Below are positions 20,405 to 32,659 of a DNA stretch of 64,000 bases, piece by piece (the first letter of the stretch is position 1; every line of letters begins with the position of its first letter). The DNA is taken from contig NC_073693.1 in the NCBI RefSeq assembly GCF_029784155.1, forward strand, positions 161,244,031 through 161,308,030, in the 5' to 3' direction. The position numbers were made by a program, and so were the translations under genes. A model generated the notes under the pieces. The model was not told the origin of the DNA. It saw only the letters and a list, made by a program, of their open reading frames with translations, and ran no database searches. The stretch is from Uranotaenia lowii (lineage: Eukaryota > Arthropoda > Insecta > Diptera > Culicidae).

Positions 20405-20644
20405 TAGAGTTGGATCAAACGCTCAAGGCAAGACCAGCGTTTTCACAGTGATCAGTATGATTTAGTCTTTGAAAAAATCATTAAAAAGGTTCATAAATCT
20501 TCAAAAAAATAAATTGTTCTAGATCCCCCGATGGATTATTTTTTATTTGGGCTCCAATGAAAGGGGAAAGTCCCAGCTTTCGAATGGTGCAAAAATTAGC
20601 GGTGCTAATTTTCGATAAATAAAATGGTTTCATCAGAGACACCG
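20405..20644 (+). repeat. Dispersed repeat, copy 2
   Basis: Second copy of the repeat at 1-235, same orientation. It contains CAGCGTTTTCACAGTGATC, TTGTTCTAGATCCCCCGATG and CATCAGAGACACCGTG. The class is unknown. Confidence 0.8.
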
Positions 20645-22939
20645 TGATTGTTCATGTAAAAGCCAATGAAACAATTTTTAAAATATTTTATTGTACAGTT
20701 TTTAAAGTTCACGCGAAATGTACCGTTTTTTTCGTTGCATTTTTGGTTACTTAAAAGTTGTCAAATGTAATTTTTTATCGAGCTCCTTAATATGCTTGTT
20801 TCATCTTATCAGGCGGAGGTTTCACCTTACTTCACCGAAATGTTTATTTTATGATTAGTGAATTACGCTATACGGGAGTCGCCAATATCTGAAAGATCTA
20901 AGCTAGCGCCAAACAACCGATCTCCCATACTTAGCTACCCAACGTGTACGATCACAAGCAAACCGAAAGACATCGGAAACCAGTTAGCTTTGAAATGAAA
21001 AGACAAAATTTGCGTTTGCGCCAGTCACTTGAGCAAACACGTGGCGTCCCAAGATTCTCAGAAAAAAAACAACTCTGGCCACACCAAACATTTTCTAACA
21101 GCGAGTGCTCTAGATTTAACGACTTTTCTCGAGTCTCTGTACCGTACAACCTTGTCTATTTTTAAACTTTCAAATAACTACTTGAACATCCCTAATGAGG
21201 GGGGGGGGGGGGGGGTTGATTGTATACTTCTAACATTCGGTTATATAAACACGGTGACTTTTTCGAGGCCAAACAACAGCACCATCAGCCAAGCGAAAAT
21301 GAAATGCGGTAAAAAAAATGGCAAGCCCTCTACGTCATCAGGCGAGCCCCCAACACGGCAGCGAATGTATCTCTACTCTAGTCGACCGGCGCGGCGGAGG
21401 TTTTGATTGAGAACACCAACACAGGTGCACCGCAGTAGTTTTGTGTCGCGTAGTACGTACTACGTACGTTGCAGTTGTGGTGCCTTCGTTCATCGACGAG
21501 CCTCTCATTCTGTCCGGCCTCCACAACCTCCCACTCGGTTCCCGTCGTCTGCCGCCTACCCTTCACACTTCAGTGCTTTTCTGCCCAGTATGCACTTTGT
21601 TTTAATTGCTTCAATTACAAGTACGCCACCTCGTGGCAGTTGGACACGTTGGCTAGATTGTTTAAAATATCTCCAGCAAAACCTTTTGTTTTCGAGGTTG
21701 AAGATACTTCTGAAGTTCAAGCTTTTTGGCACTCTTATAGAACAAGCCACTGCTCTAGAAACCCGGAAGAACAATTGTGGAGAGTAAAGCAGCAAAAATA
21801 AAACAATTGAAATTTTATCTAAATTACTTTAAAGTGTTGAAATCCTCATTCAAATTTTGTTTATTGTAAATAAGCTTCGAGTGACGACAACACTTTGAAG
21901 CAAGGGTACGAACACTTATAAGATTAAGCTGAACAAAGTCTCATTCGACTATTTCGAAGTGAAAAATTTTGCAATACTTTCGAAGTGTTTATTTCCTATG
22001 CATTGATGAAGTGGAACGCCAACGATCTGGGATTCACTGGATTACTCGGATTGGTTGAAGTATATCAATTGAATGTCTCATAACATCTTTTATGCTGCAT
22101 ACAACAATATTAAACGATAAATTCAGTTATTTTATTTTAGTTTTTTCTATTATTCGGTTTAGCTTTTCAAGCCTCGAGATCAGATCTGTCGGCTACAGTG
22201 ATTTACTTGCTTTTCTCACATATGTATTGATGATTATTGTGATATCTCTGAGCACTTTCAACATGTTTTGATGATACTATTTAAAAACCTGGTTTTTTCA
22301 AGTTCAAGGATTTTTATTCCAAACTTAAAAATTTTCAGTTAACAATTTTGTTATGCCGTATAAAAAATACTATTTGTTAGTTCTCCTTTTGAAAGATACT
22401 ACCCAACGCAGGAATCGAGATGGAAAAATACCAAACTATTGACGCTTCAATACTAATTAACACAACAGTCTACCTATAGGCAAGTATACAAAGTATACAT
22501 GGATGACCCACCTTCCCAGTCACGATCGCAGTCACGAGATCAAGTTTTTCACAAACCAAATCTTAACGTCTTTCGTCAACCAATCCTAGTTGAATACATT
22601 TTTTCCGGAACCAGAACCACGCAAACAGGCAGGTTAAACTGACATCTATTTTTACAACAAAAACCCGAGCCAGTGAGAGGGAGAGCGCGACTTTCGGCTC
22701 CTGTTAGAGCAGTGTTGGTTTGGTACCTACTGTAGTAGGTAAAAACCACAATCGAGCCGAACCTGCCTCCCTCCGCGGTTTACGAAACTCATGCATCATT
22801 CATAAGTTCGTAGGTATCCAGTTCGGCTCGGAGTGCAGAAGCCAGTTCGTATTATACCTATGGAGCAGCAGGCAGTCATTCGTATCGACTTGAATTATTG
22901 TAAATCAATGATGGAGCTTTGGTAGCAGTGATGATCAAT
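20645..22939. other. Mostly unassigned; GC-richer block at about 20880-21640
   Basis: No ORF here has recognisable motifs. The part from 20880 to 21640 is richer in G+C and CpG than its surroundings, has ATATAAAC near 21243, a 17-base G run (21199-21215) and a palindromic TAGTACGTACTA near 21452. It could be a promoter or untranslated first exon of a gene, but nothing decides this. 22640-22870 is a second GC-richer patch. Confidence 0.3.
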
Positions 22940-23355
22940 CTCTTGGATCCGGTTTTGAAAACGTCTACACACCAAGGTTGACGAAATCACAGAAAAATCT
23001 ATAATGTCACAGAATTTTGAATCAATTTTCATAACAGAATCTGTGTCACAGAACACAGAAATTTAGAAATATTTACAGATTTCACAGAATTCTAATATTT
23101 TGAACGATTTTTCAAAATTTAATTTTTGATGTGAATATAAATTTTGGATAGTTACCTTTAAATTGGAAAAATATGATAAAATTAGTAATGTTAATTGATT
23201 TTTTTTAAGTGAAACATAAAATAGCAATTTGACGTGATCTTTGAATGAAATTAATGGAAAAAGTACCACAGAAAACCGTCACAGAATTCTTTGTAAAAAC
23301 ACAGAAAGTCAGAATTTTTTCTCGTCGAAACACAGATTTTTTTTGGCAACCTTGC
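22940..23355. repeat. CACAGAAT-rich degenerate repeat interrupting the tandem array
   Basis: ACAGA/CACAGAATT motifs recur many times at 22990-23090 and 23265-23330, in the same orientation, with a central AT-rich part. The flanks (AACGTCTACACACCAAG before, TTGCTACACACGAAATTTC after) resemble the joint of the neighbouring tandem units. This segment may therefore have inserted into that array. Confidence 0.5.
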
Positions 23356-23960
23356 TACACACGAAATTTCACGTTGATTGGTTCAGTAGTTTCCGAATTT
23401 TTTTTGAATTGTGTCAAATTTTTGTTAATTTTGTATGAGAGCCCCCCTCTTTTTGGACTCGGAGGGGTTTGAAAGTATGGATTATAGAAACCATTCCCGC
23501 TTTTGAAACGGCTGTACACCAAATTTCACGATGATCGGTTCAGAAGTTTCTGGCAATTGTTTGGATTGTGTCAAATATTTTATTTTTTTTGTTTGGGAGC
23601 TCCCCACTTTTTGGATTCGGAGCGGTTTGAAAGTATTATACAAACGATTCCCGGTCTTGAAAACTCTTACACACCAAATTTTACGTTGATTGGTTCTGTA
23701 GTTTCCGAGAATTGTTAGGATGGTGTCAAATTTTTGTTTATTTTGTATGGGAGCTTCCCTTTTTTGGATTCGGAAGGGTTACACACCAAATTTTACGTTG
23801 ATCGGTTCAGTAATTTCCGAAAATTGTTGGGATTGTGTCAAATTTTTGTTAATTTTGTATGGGACCCCCTGTTTCTTTAAGTCGAAGCGGTTTGGGAATA
23901 TTTTAGAAACCAGCTTGGACTTCAAAAACTCTTAAATACCAAATTTCACATTGATCGGTT
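23356..23960 (+). repeat. Tandem repeat, unit about 155 bp, four to five copies
   Basis: Units begin near 23356, 23514, 23669, 23780 and 23935. Each has ACACCAAATTTYACGTTGAT followed by CGGTTCAGTAGTTTCC, TTGTGTCAAATTTTTGTTAA, TTTTGTATGGGAGC and a GAAAACTCTTACAC joint. The third-to-fourth spacing is short (111 bases) because of a deletion. There is no coding potential. Confidence 0.8.
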
Positions 23961-24029
23961 GGTCAGTTCTCGAGTCTAAAGCTCTTTTTTCACACAAATG
24001 TAGCGTTTTCTTCATACTTTTAAGAAAAT

Positions 24030-25600
24030 ATACGGAAAACTACTCGTCACGGTTTCGAAGGAATTCTCCTAATTTCCATGTAACACGGCTCATTAGGAGG
24101 CGCACACCTTCTTCGTCCATCGTTTTAGCTATTTATCTTATTCCACCAGGTCTTCATCTGATTGATGGATTTGACAACATTTCTTTTTGCCTTGAGTCTC
24201 CTCTTCATGATTGCGAAACTGGGGCAGCTGAGTGGGTTACGTTTTTCGAAACAAACTAGACCACTTTCTCTGCATACCATTCTAGAACGGCTTTGCTGTA
24301 ATGAAGCTTGCCAAATCTGGCCAAATCATTACGGGATGGTCGTGGGATCGAATGAACTGCAAAATTTGTTTTTGAAGACACTCTTTTTGATATAGTTCCT
24401 ACGTCATTGTCTTCTTTGTAAAGAAAACTTTCGTTTTTTTTAGTACAGCTGCAAATCATAATCATAAATTTTCGTGCAAATTTGTCGGCAAAAACAAATT
24501 TAAATTTGGCTGGAATATCCCCTCGAGTCGTTGCCAAGTAAAATTTTTGACCTGGGATTTGCCCGAAGTCAGATTTGACGTACACGCTCCTTTTTTTAAC
24601 TTAAAATTAAGTATGACCGAGTTTCAAAACATAGTTCGAATCTATAAACTCAAAGTTAAGTACCCTTTTTTCTCCTTGCGATGGTTCAAAACGGAGTTCG
24701 AACTGCGAACTCAAAATTGATCCTCTTTTTTCCTTCGGCAAGGGAGCAAAGCTGAGTTCGACCCTATGAACTAAAAATTGAACTGTCTTTGTTGGACTGA
24801 AAACACTTAGCGAGTTCAGTTCGAACCGGAACAGCAACTAACGAACACGTCGCAAAATTTTGTCGTTCCGGAACAACTACCGGAAGACCATGAAGAAACT
24901 TCATACTGGAATGCATGTTCACCGTGTAAGCGTAAAATTCTGTCCGTCATTGTCATCATATGGTGAGTGGCTTGAAATGTCCGGAAACTTCCGGATGTTG
25001 TTTACTTCCCGTGGGAAGTAACATCCGGAAGTTTTCTTTGACCGGGAGTGTCAAAACTTTCCATCGCTCTGTAATTGCAATGCAATGTACCGGAACAGCA
25101 ACATCCGGGTACAACAAATTTGAACCATCCTTTAATTCCCTGAAAATAAGCTACCCTCGAAAAAAAAGGATAAATTCGAGTTCGGCTGCCGAACTTAGTA
25201 TTAAGTATGCCTATCAGAACTTAGTTTTGCAATTGCCCAGTCGAACTCAAAGTTTAGGGCTGCCACCTAAGTGATGTTTTGAACCAAAACTACTTAATTT
25301 TGAGTTTAAAAAAAGGAGCGTGTAGGTTTCATCGTCCATCAGAAGCCCCCAGCACCTGGTCGTATGGCTTCCGCGCACACATTATGGCCATACTATTCTG
25401 TATTATGGTCCAATTTGGGTTTTTTGCTAGCTCGACGCGACTTGATTTCTTTCCGGAGTCGTGCTCTCGTCACGGTACTATGGGCAGCACCGAATTTTCT
25501 GGCCAAATCACGGTCCTGCCGAACGCTTTATATAGGTGTTTATAAAAACATTGCATTCTTAAAGGCTAAAATTGTAAAAAAAGATCAGATCCCATCAAAT
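24030..25600 (-). pseudogene. Tc1/mariner (ITmD37E-like) transposase relic, split by a MITE
   Basis: On the minus strand, the HTH region LARKFGAAHSTVTRARLRKEIKSRRASKKPKL (25520-25400; shown here only as a landmark for LARKFG, HSTVTR and RRASKKPK) is followed by DDETY at about 25330. After the 740-bp MITE the frame continues as YVKSDFGQIPGQKFYLA, KFARKFMI and ICSC (24580-24450). A damaged LHYSKAVLEWY then follows (24330-24280), and remnants of MDEEGVRLLMSRV occur near 24110. Frameshifts and stops are frequent. The order DDETY, KFAKKF, HYSK-EWY is that of mosquito ITmD37E-type transposases. Confidence 0.75.
24583..25322. mobile_element. TA-flanked MITE inside the transposase relic
   Basis: Terminal inverted repeats CACGCTCCTTTTTTTAA at 24583 and its complement ending at 25322 are flanked by TA on both sides (24581-24582, 25323-25324). 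The insertion falls exactly within the codon pair following DDE-T of the transposase. Inside are GTTCGAAC-rich inverted segments and a hairpin near 24987-25035 (ACTTCCGGATGTT against AACATCCGGAAGT). There is no ORF. The TA duplication suggests mobilisation by a Tc1/mariner-type transposase. Confidence 0.8.
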
Positions 25601-25611
25601 AAGTCGTCTTA

Positions 25612-25775
25612 ACACGTTCGTCGCCATGGGGGACCCATATTCGGGTGACGGGTGTATTCCCTAAGAGGCCCTGTCACATCAAAAACGTCTGACGCTCTCT
25701 TACTTTCTCGCTCCGTGAATTTCTTTGGGCCCGGCTAGTAAAAATACCAAAATGAGTGTGGCGTCAAACGTGTAA
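25612..25775. mobile_element. Small MITE candidate
   Basis: The left end AACACGTTCGTCGCC (25613) and right end GGCGTCAAACGTGT (ending 25774) are imperfect inverted repeats enclosing 160 bp with the block CCATGGGGGACCCATATTCG. The target duplication is unclear. Confidence 0.45.
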
Positions 25776-26239
25776 AGTTGGCAGGAGGAGGGCTAATGCT
25801 GTTTTGATACTCGAACATATTGCAACCGCAACTTGTAAAGTCTTTTTGCCTCTTCTCTCATTTTTCTGGTGTATGAAATATCCACTGGATTTTCCCATTT
25901 GTTTCAGCGCACTTATGGTTCAGCTTCATTATTCTAATCAGCTGGATTCGATGTTTGATTAATCTGTATTATACTTATTTCTTCTTACTTGAAAAACTTT
26001 TTCCACGGTGCGAAAATTTTGACGTCCTAACAAGGCAACGCTTACACCAGCTGCTAGAGGATGTACCCATGTTAATCCAAAAATAAAAAATATTAAAAAA
26101 GAGTCAAACTCTGCCATTCTCTCTGTCGTTGAGATGGAGGACAGAGACAGGCTGAATAAAAGAACTGCTTCTGCGTGTTTGTATCTCTGAATGTAGATTG
26201 AAGCAGGAAGCTGTTACCATAATCGCCAGCTATAGTTAA

Positions 26240-26620
26240 TGACAAGCGTGAGAGTGAAGACACTGGAGGTCTTAGCGGGTGTTCCTCAAGGGTTAATACT
26301 TGGCCCGGTCCTGTGGAATGTCACCAGTTGTTGAGGATAAGCCTTCTAGTTAGAACCAAATTGGTGGGATTTTCGAATCACGATGTGATCCTAGCAACGG
26401 GATCTTCCACGAAAGAAATGCAACCACGTGCTCCGTAGCAATCGATACAATAAACAACTGGATGCACTCCAAGAGCCGAAATCGTGCCCTCGCCAACCTG
26501 ATCTTAGCGCAAACTCTACTGCCTTACCTGGGTGCGATCATCGCCGAATGGCTTCACATCAAAAGCCACGCAAATATGTGTGTTAGATAGCGATAATAAC
26601 TGCATTGGTCAAGAGGAGAA
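26240..26620 (+). pseudogene. R1-clade LINE reverse transcriptase relic
   Basis: GVPQGLILGPVLWNV (26278-26322) is the RT motif typical of R1/LOA-type LINEs. After a frameshift, VAIDTINNWMHSKS (about 26430-26475) and PYLGAIIAEWLHIKSHANM (about 26520-26577) match the following connection and thumb motifs of that clade. Stops and shifts throughout show an old fragment of about 380 bases. The YADD/FADD box is not recognisable. Confidence 0.7.
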
Positions 26621-27839
26621 AGGAGTTCGTTCATGTGGCCTATCATAACTTACAAAACAGTTGAAGTCAGAAAGTTGAATAACTCTATCGGAGGTGCCCA
26701 ACGGCTTTGGCACATCTTTGAGAAGTAGTCTACCGATATTATATGAAGACACCTCATTTTGACTCATCCTTAATCGACTTGAATACACGTAGAAATTCGA
26801 TAAACCAGTTTAAACTGTCCCCATGGAAGAAAAAATGTCGATCCCATCCGTAGTAGAACGGTGTTTGTGATTTTGCAACTGAAAAAAAATTGAATTTAAA
26901 TTTGTAACCCCCCCTTAAACTTCTTAACACTGAGAACCACTGCCAGTACACCTTTACAATCACCGGCGCTGCCAAACTGGTTTTTGCAATAATCTATCGA
27001 GTTCCATTTTCCTGTTCGATAGTTCGCGAGAAAAGTCAATGCAGGTCACTGTATGAGTGACCTTCAAGAATGTTCTGTTTTGTCGAATCAAAACTCGATA
27101 GCCGGTAGATAATAAACCTTGGGAAAGGTCTCGGTCGTTAAAAGGGGCTAAACACGAGCCGGTTGTAAACCTACATAAACCGCTCTTGGTCCTATTTATG
27201 TGTTAAAAGTTGTTTTTTTTTAAGAATTTGCAAGCCATAATGGATTTAAAAAACATGTTTACAAAACTCGAATAGATAGCAAAAGAGTCTTTAACAAAAT
27301 TCATATCCAAGTTCGAATTAGTGTATGTCGCCAAGCCAATAATGACAGGCTCCAAAACGACGTCGACATTCTATTTATTTAAATTAATAAAAGCGTATGC
27401 CAACATTGTCAAATAGCCGTCATAAGGTGATAGCAATGATATGACAAATTGTCATAACCAATCGGGTGCTGCGCATCTTTTTTTTATTGATTCCCGGAGT
27501 TGAAAAGTGTGAAACAAACAATCATCTTAATTGATCGAAGACAGTCGCAAAAAATTCCCATATCTTCGATATCCATGCCAAGATGACGCAATCCACAATC
27601 GTTTGGTGATAATTGATGACGGCATATGGGATGTTTTGATCAATTCTTGTGTTTTTGCAGTTGTTATTTGAAAATCTGATTTAATATTTTCAAAAGTATT
27701 TAAACTAGCTCGATGGAAAAAAGTTAAAGGCACGTAAAACAACTTTTTTTTTGACTAATATAAAGTAGGAAAGATAAGGGCATAACAAGCATCAGGGGCG
27801 AAGTGAGCATCTCTCTTTTCTACGGAAGTACGTATTTTC
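26621..27839. other. Unassigned
   Basis: No motif-bearing ORF, repeat pair or RNA gene recognised. Confidence 0.4.
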
Positions 27840-27843
27840 TTAA

Positions 27844-28581
27844 GGGGCGGGTAGGGTCTAACGGGTATATAAAAACACCATTTTCACGATTTTTTTCTAG
27901 AGCTATCGTTCAAACAAATGTTTTCAAATTTTTTGCATTATACAAAGCATTGTTAAAAGAACATTTTGTAATTTTTTCGTAGAAAAATATTGAAAAATGA
28001 GCCGGTGACGGAGCACTTTCGAGGATGCCTTTTAGAAAACAGGATTTGCGGTGGACACTGTATCTCAGCACAGAATCATCTGAAGTCAAAAAATCAGAGC
28101 AAAATATTTTTAATAGATGTTTTCTGGACCCCAACGTTTTTATTTAACTTAAAAAAAAAATTATGAAATTTTTGTGGCGGTTTGAAGTAAAAACTACGAT
28201 TTTTCACGAAAAAATCCGCCATTTTTCACCTGTAAAATCTCTCCAAAGTAAAAAAAACAAAAAAGAAAAACGTTGGGGTCTGGTATTTCATATGTAGAAA
28301 ATATGTTCCAAATTTGAAAAAAATCGGATAAGTAGTTTTCAAATGACGATGTCCACGGACTTTAAAAATGTGCTTTCGAGAAAAACGCGTTTGAAGTTTC
28401 TGCTCTTGCTTTCTTGCAGTATTAGATAGGAGGAGATAAAGGCCTATAATTTCTACAGTTTTGCTTCAATTGACTTGAAAATTTGACACAACATTCTTGA
28501 AATGTTTTACAATAAGAAAATAAAAAAATAAAAAAATCGATTTTTTGAAAGTGTTAGACCCTACCCCCCCCCCCCCCCCCC
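27844..28581. mobile_element. TTAA-flanked MITE ending in a C run
   Basis: The inverted ends GGGGCGGGTAGGGTCTAAC (27844) and GTTAGACCCTAC plus C18 (ending 28581) are flanked by TTAA on both sides (27840-27843, 28582-28585). The 738-bp element has no ORF. A TTAA target is characteristic of piggyBac-type transposition, but no transposase is present to confirm the family. The terminal C run may have expanded after insertion. Confidence 0.75.
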
Positions 28582-31392
28582 TTAAATTAATTTCATGAAG
28601 ATTAGTTTCGTACTTTCCAAACTACTAGGTAATTTTTATGCAAAATAGAAATCTGCTTATCATCTTTATAGAAATAAAAAAAAACTAGGTTCTCAAGTGA
28701 CGAAAATATTACAATTTTTGAGCACCAGAAAGTAGGCTGTTATGATCGTTAAATCATCTTGATCTACAATGTGCGCATTTAAACATGATGAATTTCCACC
28801 ATCATTAAATAGTGCTGATACTGCTCTAGAGTGGGGGGGGGGGGGGGGTGGTGGTTTCTCATTATGGCTTTATAGTGACCGATTTTGAATTTTTATCTAC
28901 TTTTTCCACTTTCAGCCACACACTAAACAGACTCCTTTCGTATCGTAACACGAAACAGTGATGTAACTCACATAAAATAGCTGTTTTCTATGGTTAGATA
29001 AGCGTCCTCCTTAAAGTGGCCATTATGCCCTTATTTGCCTTTTATGTGATGATTTATTAAAAAAAAGGCGTATAAAAATCCGTTATCACGAAATATGCAA
29101 TCAATCGTATATTTTTAATTATTGTTTAATTTAGATTTGAACATTTATTGTCCTCTTCACATAAGTAAACACTTCAAAGACTGATATGAGTATTTGTTTA
29201 AGAAAAGTCTGTGACGCTGTAATTTGGTAGTAAGAAAAGATATCAAGGAAGCATCAATTGGCGTAAATTTTCCAAAGTTTTGTGAAATTTGAATTGTTAA
29301 GCACGTTTTCCAATAACAGGTGTATACAAAGTTTGGTGGCTTAAAAAAATCTTAGCAGCTAAAATCGTTTCTAGGCATAAGAAAAAGGAATATGCCAAAT
29401 TTCATCGCATTTTGTCATCTGAACGGAGTTGCTCAACAAGGAGTGTATGGAATTTTAAACCATTGTTCTAGCAAAACTGAAAAACACATTTTTGGACTAT
29501 GGGTTTGTGGCATGTGATGGCAAATCAGTTGCCTCCTGAGCCGATATCCGCGGATTCGAGCCCAACAGTAAACATCGAACACAATAGTACCGGATAAGTT
29601 TTTCAATAATTGTCCACCAACTGCAACGTTGATATAAAGTCACCATAATACCATTAAGATGGTTAAACGACTATAATCGAAGCAAACAAAAAAATGTTGG
29701 CTATAATTATTGTGCGTTTTTGTGAATTTTTAAAAACTTTAGAGCCCAAGGTTTTGTTTCTGAGACTAATTGATTTTTCGGACCACCCTAAGGCTTTATT
29801 GTTTGTATTTTTTATATGTTTTTTACTACAAATAAATACAACACATACACGTGTTGAGCCATCTAATATTAAATCCAACTTTTTTTTTGAAAATCGTTCA
29901 GGAACAACACTTTCAAGCAAGTAAACAACCTACCGCGCAAAATAATGTGTATCTAGTCATAGTCATATGTGGTTCGCTTGTAATAACTTTCATTCATGCG
30001 TGAAAAAAATCGTGCATTTTAGACGGGCTTCTGAGAGCGCCCAGTTATAAGGCACGTCTGTGGAATGGAGCGTTCCCAACTGTTTACTTTCAAATTTCAA
30101 GGTCGCAGGAGGTATATTAATTCGAACAAAGAATATTTTGGTTTCAAGCTTTTTTTTTTCTTGAAATCTGTATCCAGAAAAAGTAGAAACACTCATACTT
30201 TTTGAAGTTAAGTATTCTTAACATTTATTTTTGTACAATCTATAATTCAAATCAGAGTTTCTATTGATCATTAATCTCTCACTAGTCTAACCGGTTTCTG
30301 TAGACAGGCGTGATGCCGCGTTCTAGAACTATTGCGTAATACCGTTCTTGGCAACATCGGCGGGCACAAATCAATTAAAAAAAATCGAAATGTTATCAAT
30401 TGAGTATCGTCGTCCCCCTTCCCTCTGGCAGCTTGGAACTACGGGCAATTAAAATGCACTTCTACGCCTGGACGAGACTATTGACTTCTCTGGACAGTGC
30501 TTGTCGAATCACGCATCCCGTTAAGAGTCCGCACGTGCCTCTCCGAGTAACGAATTCCTACACGCGCTAACCCACCTGCCTGCACCCTGCAGAAATGTAA
30601 CAAGTGCGGCTCCTAGGCTAATCCTAGAATGTAGTATTGCAATCTTATCGCATATCTGGATTCAAAAACCCATACTAAAGATTCTGAATCGTGTTTCTTC
30701 CTCTTTGGCGCTACTATAATTATTTAGCATGTCCAATGTGCGAAAAATCGAACCTCTACTCAATAAAATTGAGAGGTGTGTGTTCGGCGGCTCCACTTCA
30801 ATCGATCGATAGTTCTTTCGCTCACTCATGATACTTGTCAAGATGAGGCGCCTTGGTTGGTTAGTTGGTTCGACATTGGCGCAATGTCATATAAATCAAC
30901 TTTTTTTCCATTTGGGACTGACTCTCTCGTTTTTGTACTAATTGGTCATTCCGTCAATCGTTCTAACAACAAAAACAATTTGATGACGGCAGAAAAGAAG
31001 AGGAAAACATCGGAATGAATTAACAAATTAGAGGCTCGTCACGTAGCGCTGACATTCTGGAGTGCGCCAAAAATGTTGCGATTTTTCTGGCGATCACAAG
31101 ATATAATTTTCAATGCGAGTAAAGTCGTGACCGCTCAAACTATTGGAATGAAAAAAATTTAAAACACTATGCAATCATTTTGTTAATCAATACAAAAAAA
31201 GTTCATCCCTTCTTCTTTCGTGAAATTCCCGGGGCCTATTAGGAGAGAGTAGAAGTGCTAAAAGCATGGTCTTCCAAAAAGTAAACGACCTGACCGAGTC
31301 CAATTCCTCTAAGCCAACGGTCATGAGATCGAATGCCGGTCACGGCATACATGGTACACTTACTGTCGGTTGTTGGTTTTAGCATTTGTAAG
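28582..31392. other. Mostly unassigned; G run and possible tRNA-like fragments
   Basis: A 16-base G run lies at 28833-28848. A tRNA-like stretch at 29500-29570 (GTGATGGCAAATCAG, then GCGGATTCGAGCCCA as a weak B box) could be a decayed SINE head. A second weak one is at 31270-31350 (GAGATCGAATGCC). Neither has a target duplication I could find. No coding gene is supported. Confidence 0.3.
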
Positions 31393-31916
31393 ATGCTAGC
31401 CTAGGGTTGCCATCCGTCTCGCAAAAGCGGGACATGTCCCGCTTTTCTCAAAAAAGTCCCGCCGTCCCGCTTTTTACTCAAAATGTCCCGCTTTTTTTCA
31501 ACAAAGTTTCCAAATAAAAAATAAGTTTTCCTAATTAAATTCGATTTAATTGCTCTACAACAGACAAATATGATACCTGATTTTTCTTTGATCACTACAA
31601 AAATGATCCCGAACAACCCGGGTGATTAAAAGGTCTTAAATTATTTAAATAAACTACAAAAATGATATTCTCAAATTTTGGACGCAATCCAAAAGCGATT
31701 GTTTTGAACAAGTTTTATCTAAATAAACATGAATGAAATTTTGAAAGCCTAAAATAGGATTTAAAATCTCCTGATGAGTTTTGATAAAAAAAAAAATAAT
31801 ATATCAAGTGATTTTCTTGATTTTTAGCTTAGCTTAGCTTGTTTGACTACTCATATCCACCTTAAATCATTAAGCTCGAAATGCTTCGATAAGTCTTCAA
31901 AAAAACTTCCATTTTC

Positions 31917-32096
31917 TCATGGTTTAAATAAAAATTTATTATATTGTATCGAATCATCCAATGCATTTCGAATTTCATGATCGCTGGCGTAGCTAAGTAG
32001 AACGAGTTCCACATCGCCAATGGTTGCTACTCCGCGATTGATCGAGGCCATCAATTTTGTACAAGGGCCAAAGGAATGCAGCTTCCCAGTAAACAT
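31917..32096 (-). pseudogene. 59-codon ORF at the 3' end of the retroelement-like unit
   Basis: Minus-strand frame with Met at 32096 and stop at 31917. It contains HSFGPCTKLMASINRGVAT and IGDVELVLLSYASDHEIRNA. It has balanced composition unlike the AT-rich noise nearby, and sits about 90 bases before the tail-like end. It could be the C-terminus of a LINE or other pol/ORF whose upstream part is lost. I do not recognise the family. Confidence 0.35.
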
Positions 32097-32117
32097 GAAT
32101 CGACAGAGAGGTAACTC

Positions 32118-32156
32118 AAATCGCCAGAGAGATCGTAACGATCTCTCTGGCGATTT
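32118..32156. repeat. Perfect 39-nt palindrome
   Basis: Arms of 19 bases (AAATCGCCAGAGAGATCGT and its exact complement) surround a single central A at 32137. The same CAGAGAG motif recurs at 32103-32110. No ORF crosses it. Such a tight hairpin could be the tip of a fold-back or a structured RNA. Confidence 0.85.
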
Positions 32157-32659
32157 TGCATCATCACATCGGTAGAGAGGAACACACCATATGCGTGTCT
32201 CGGGTGAGTGCTACGAGATCTGAGAAGAAATGCTTAGACCCGCCCCAAGAGAGCACGATCCGAATTGTGCTCGAGTGCTCCTATCGTGGTGTGTGTGTTC
32301 GGCTCAGATCTGCCGACGCTTGCCGAATGATTTCCGTTACAGTGGTGTTAATTTGATAAAGGGCATAAAAAATGCAATTTCCCAAATTAATGCTTTATTG
32401 GATTAATCCTTTCAAAAACCGTTACCCGCATTTTTTTTTTCGTTTGTATGCTTCATACTTTTTCCCCGCAGCGTACAAAAACAGATACATATAAAAAAAA
32501 CAATTAAATTTATGTTCACTCATCTAATCCGTAGTTTTCAGAAAACTTAGGGCAACAGTGTTTAATTTAATTTTGTTTTATACTTTATTCCTTTTTCCTA
32601 ATTATAAAATTCGAAATTCAAATTTCTTTTTCAAAATCTTTTTGTATTTTTAATAGCAA

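Noticed and set aside
21407..21801. Two overlapping 110-126-codon frames near the GC-richer block
   Set aside because: They overlap in different frames, lack motifs and have composition expected of GC-richer non-coding DNA.
23356..23960. CRISPR-like array
   Set aside because: The repeat units are about 155 bp, imperfect and directly adjacent, with no short repeat/unique spacer pattern; this is a eukaryotic tandem repeat.
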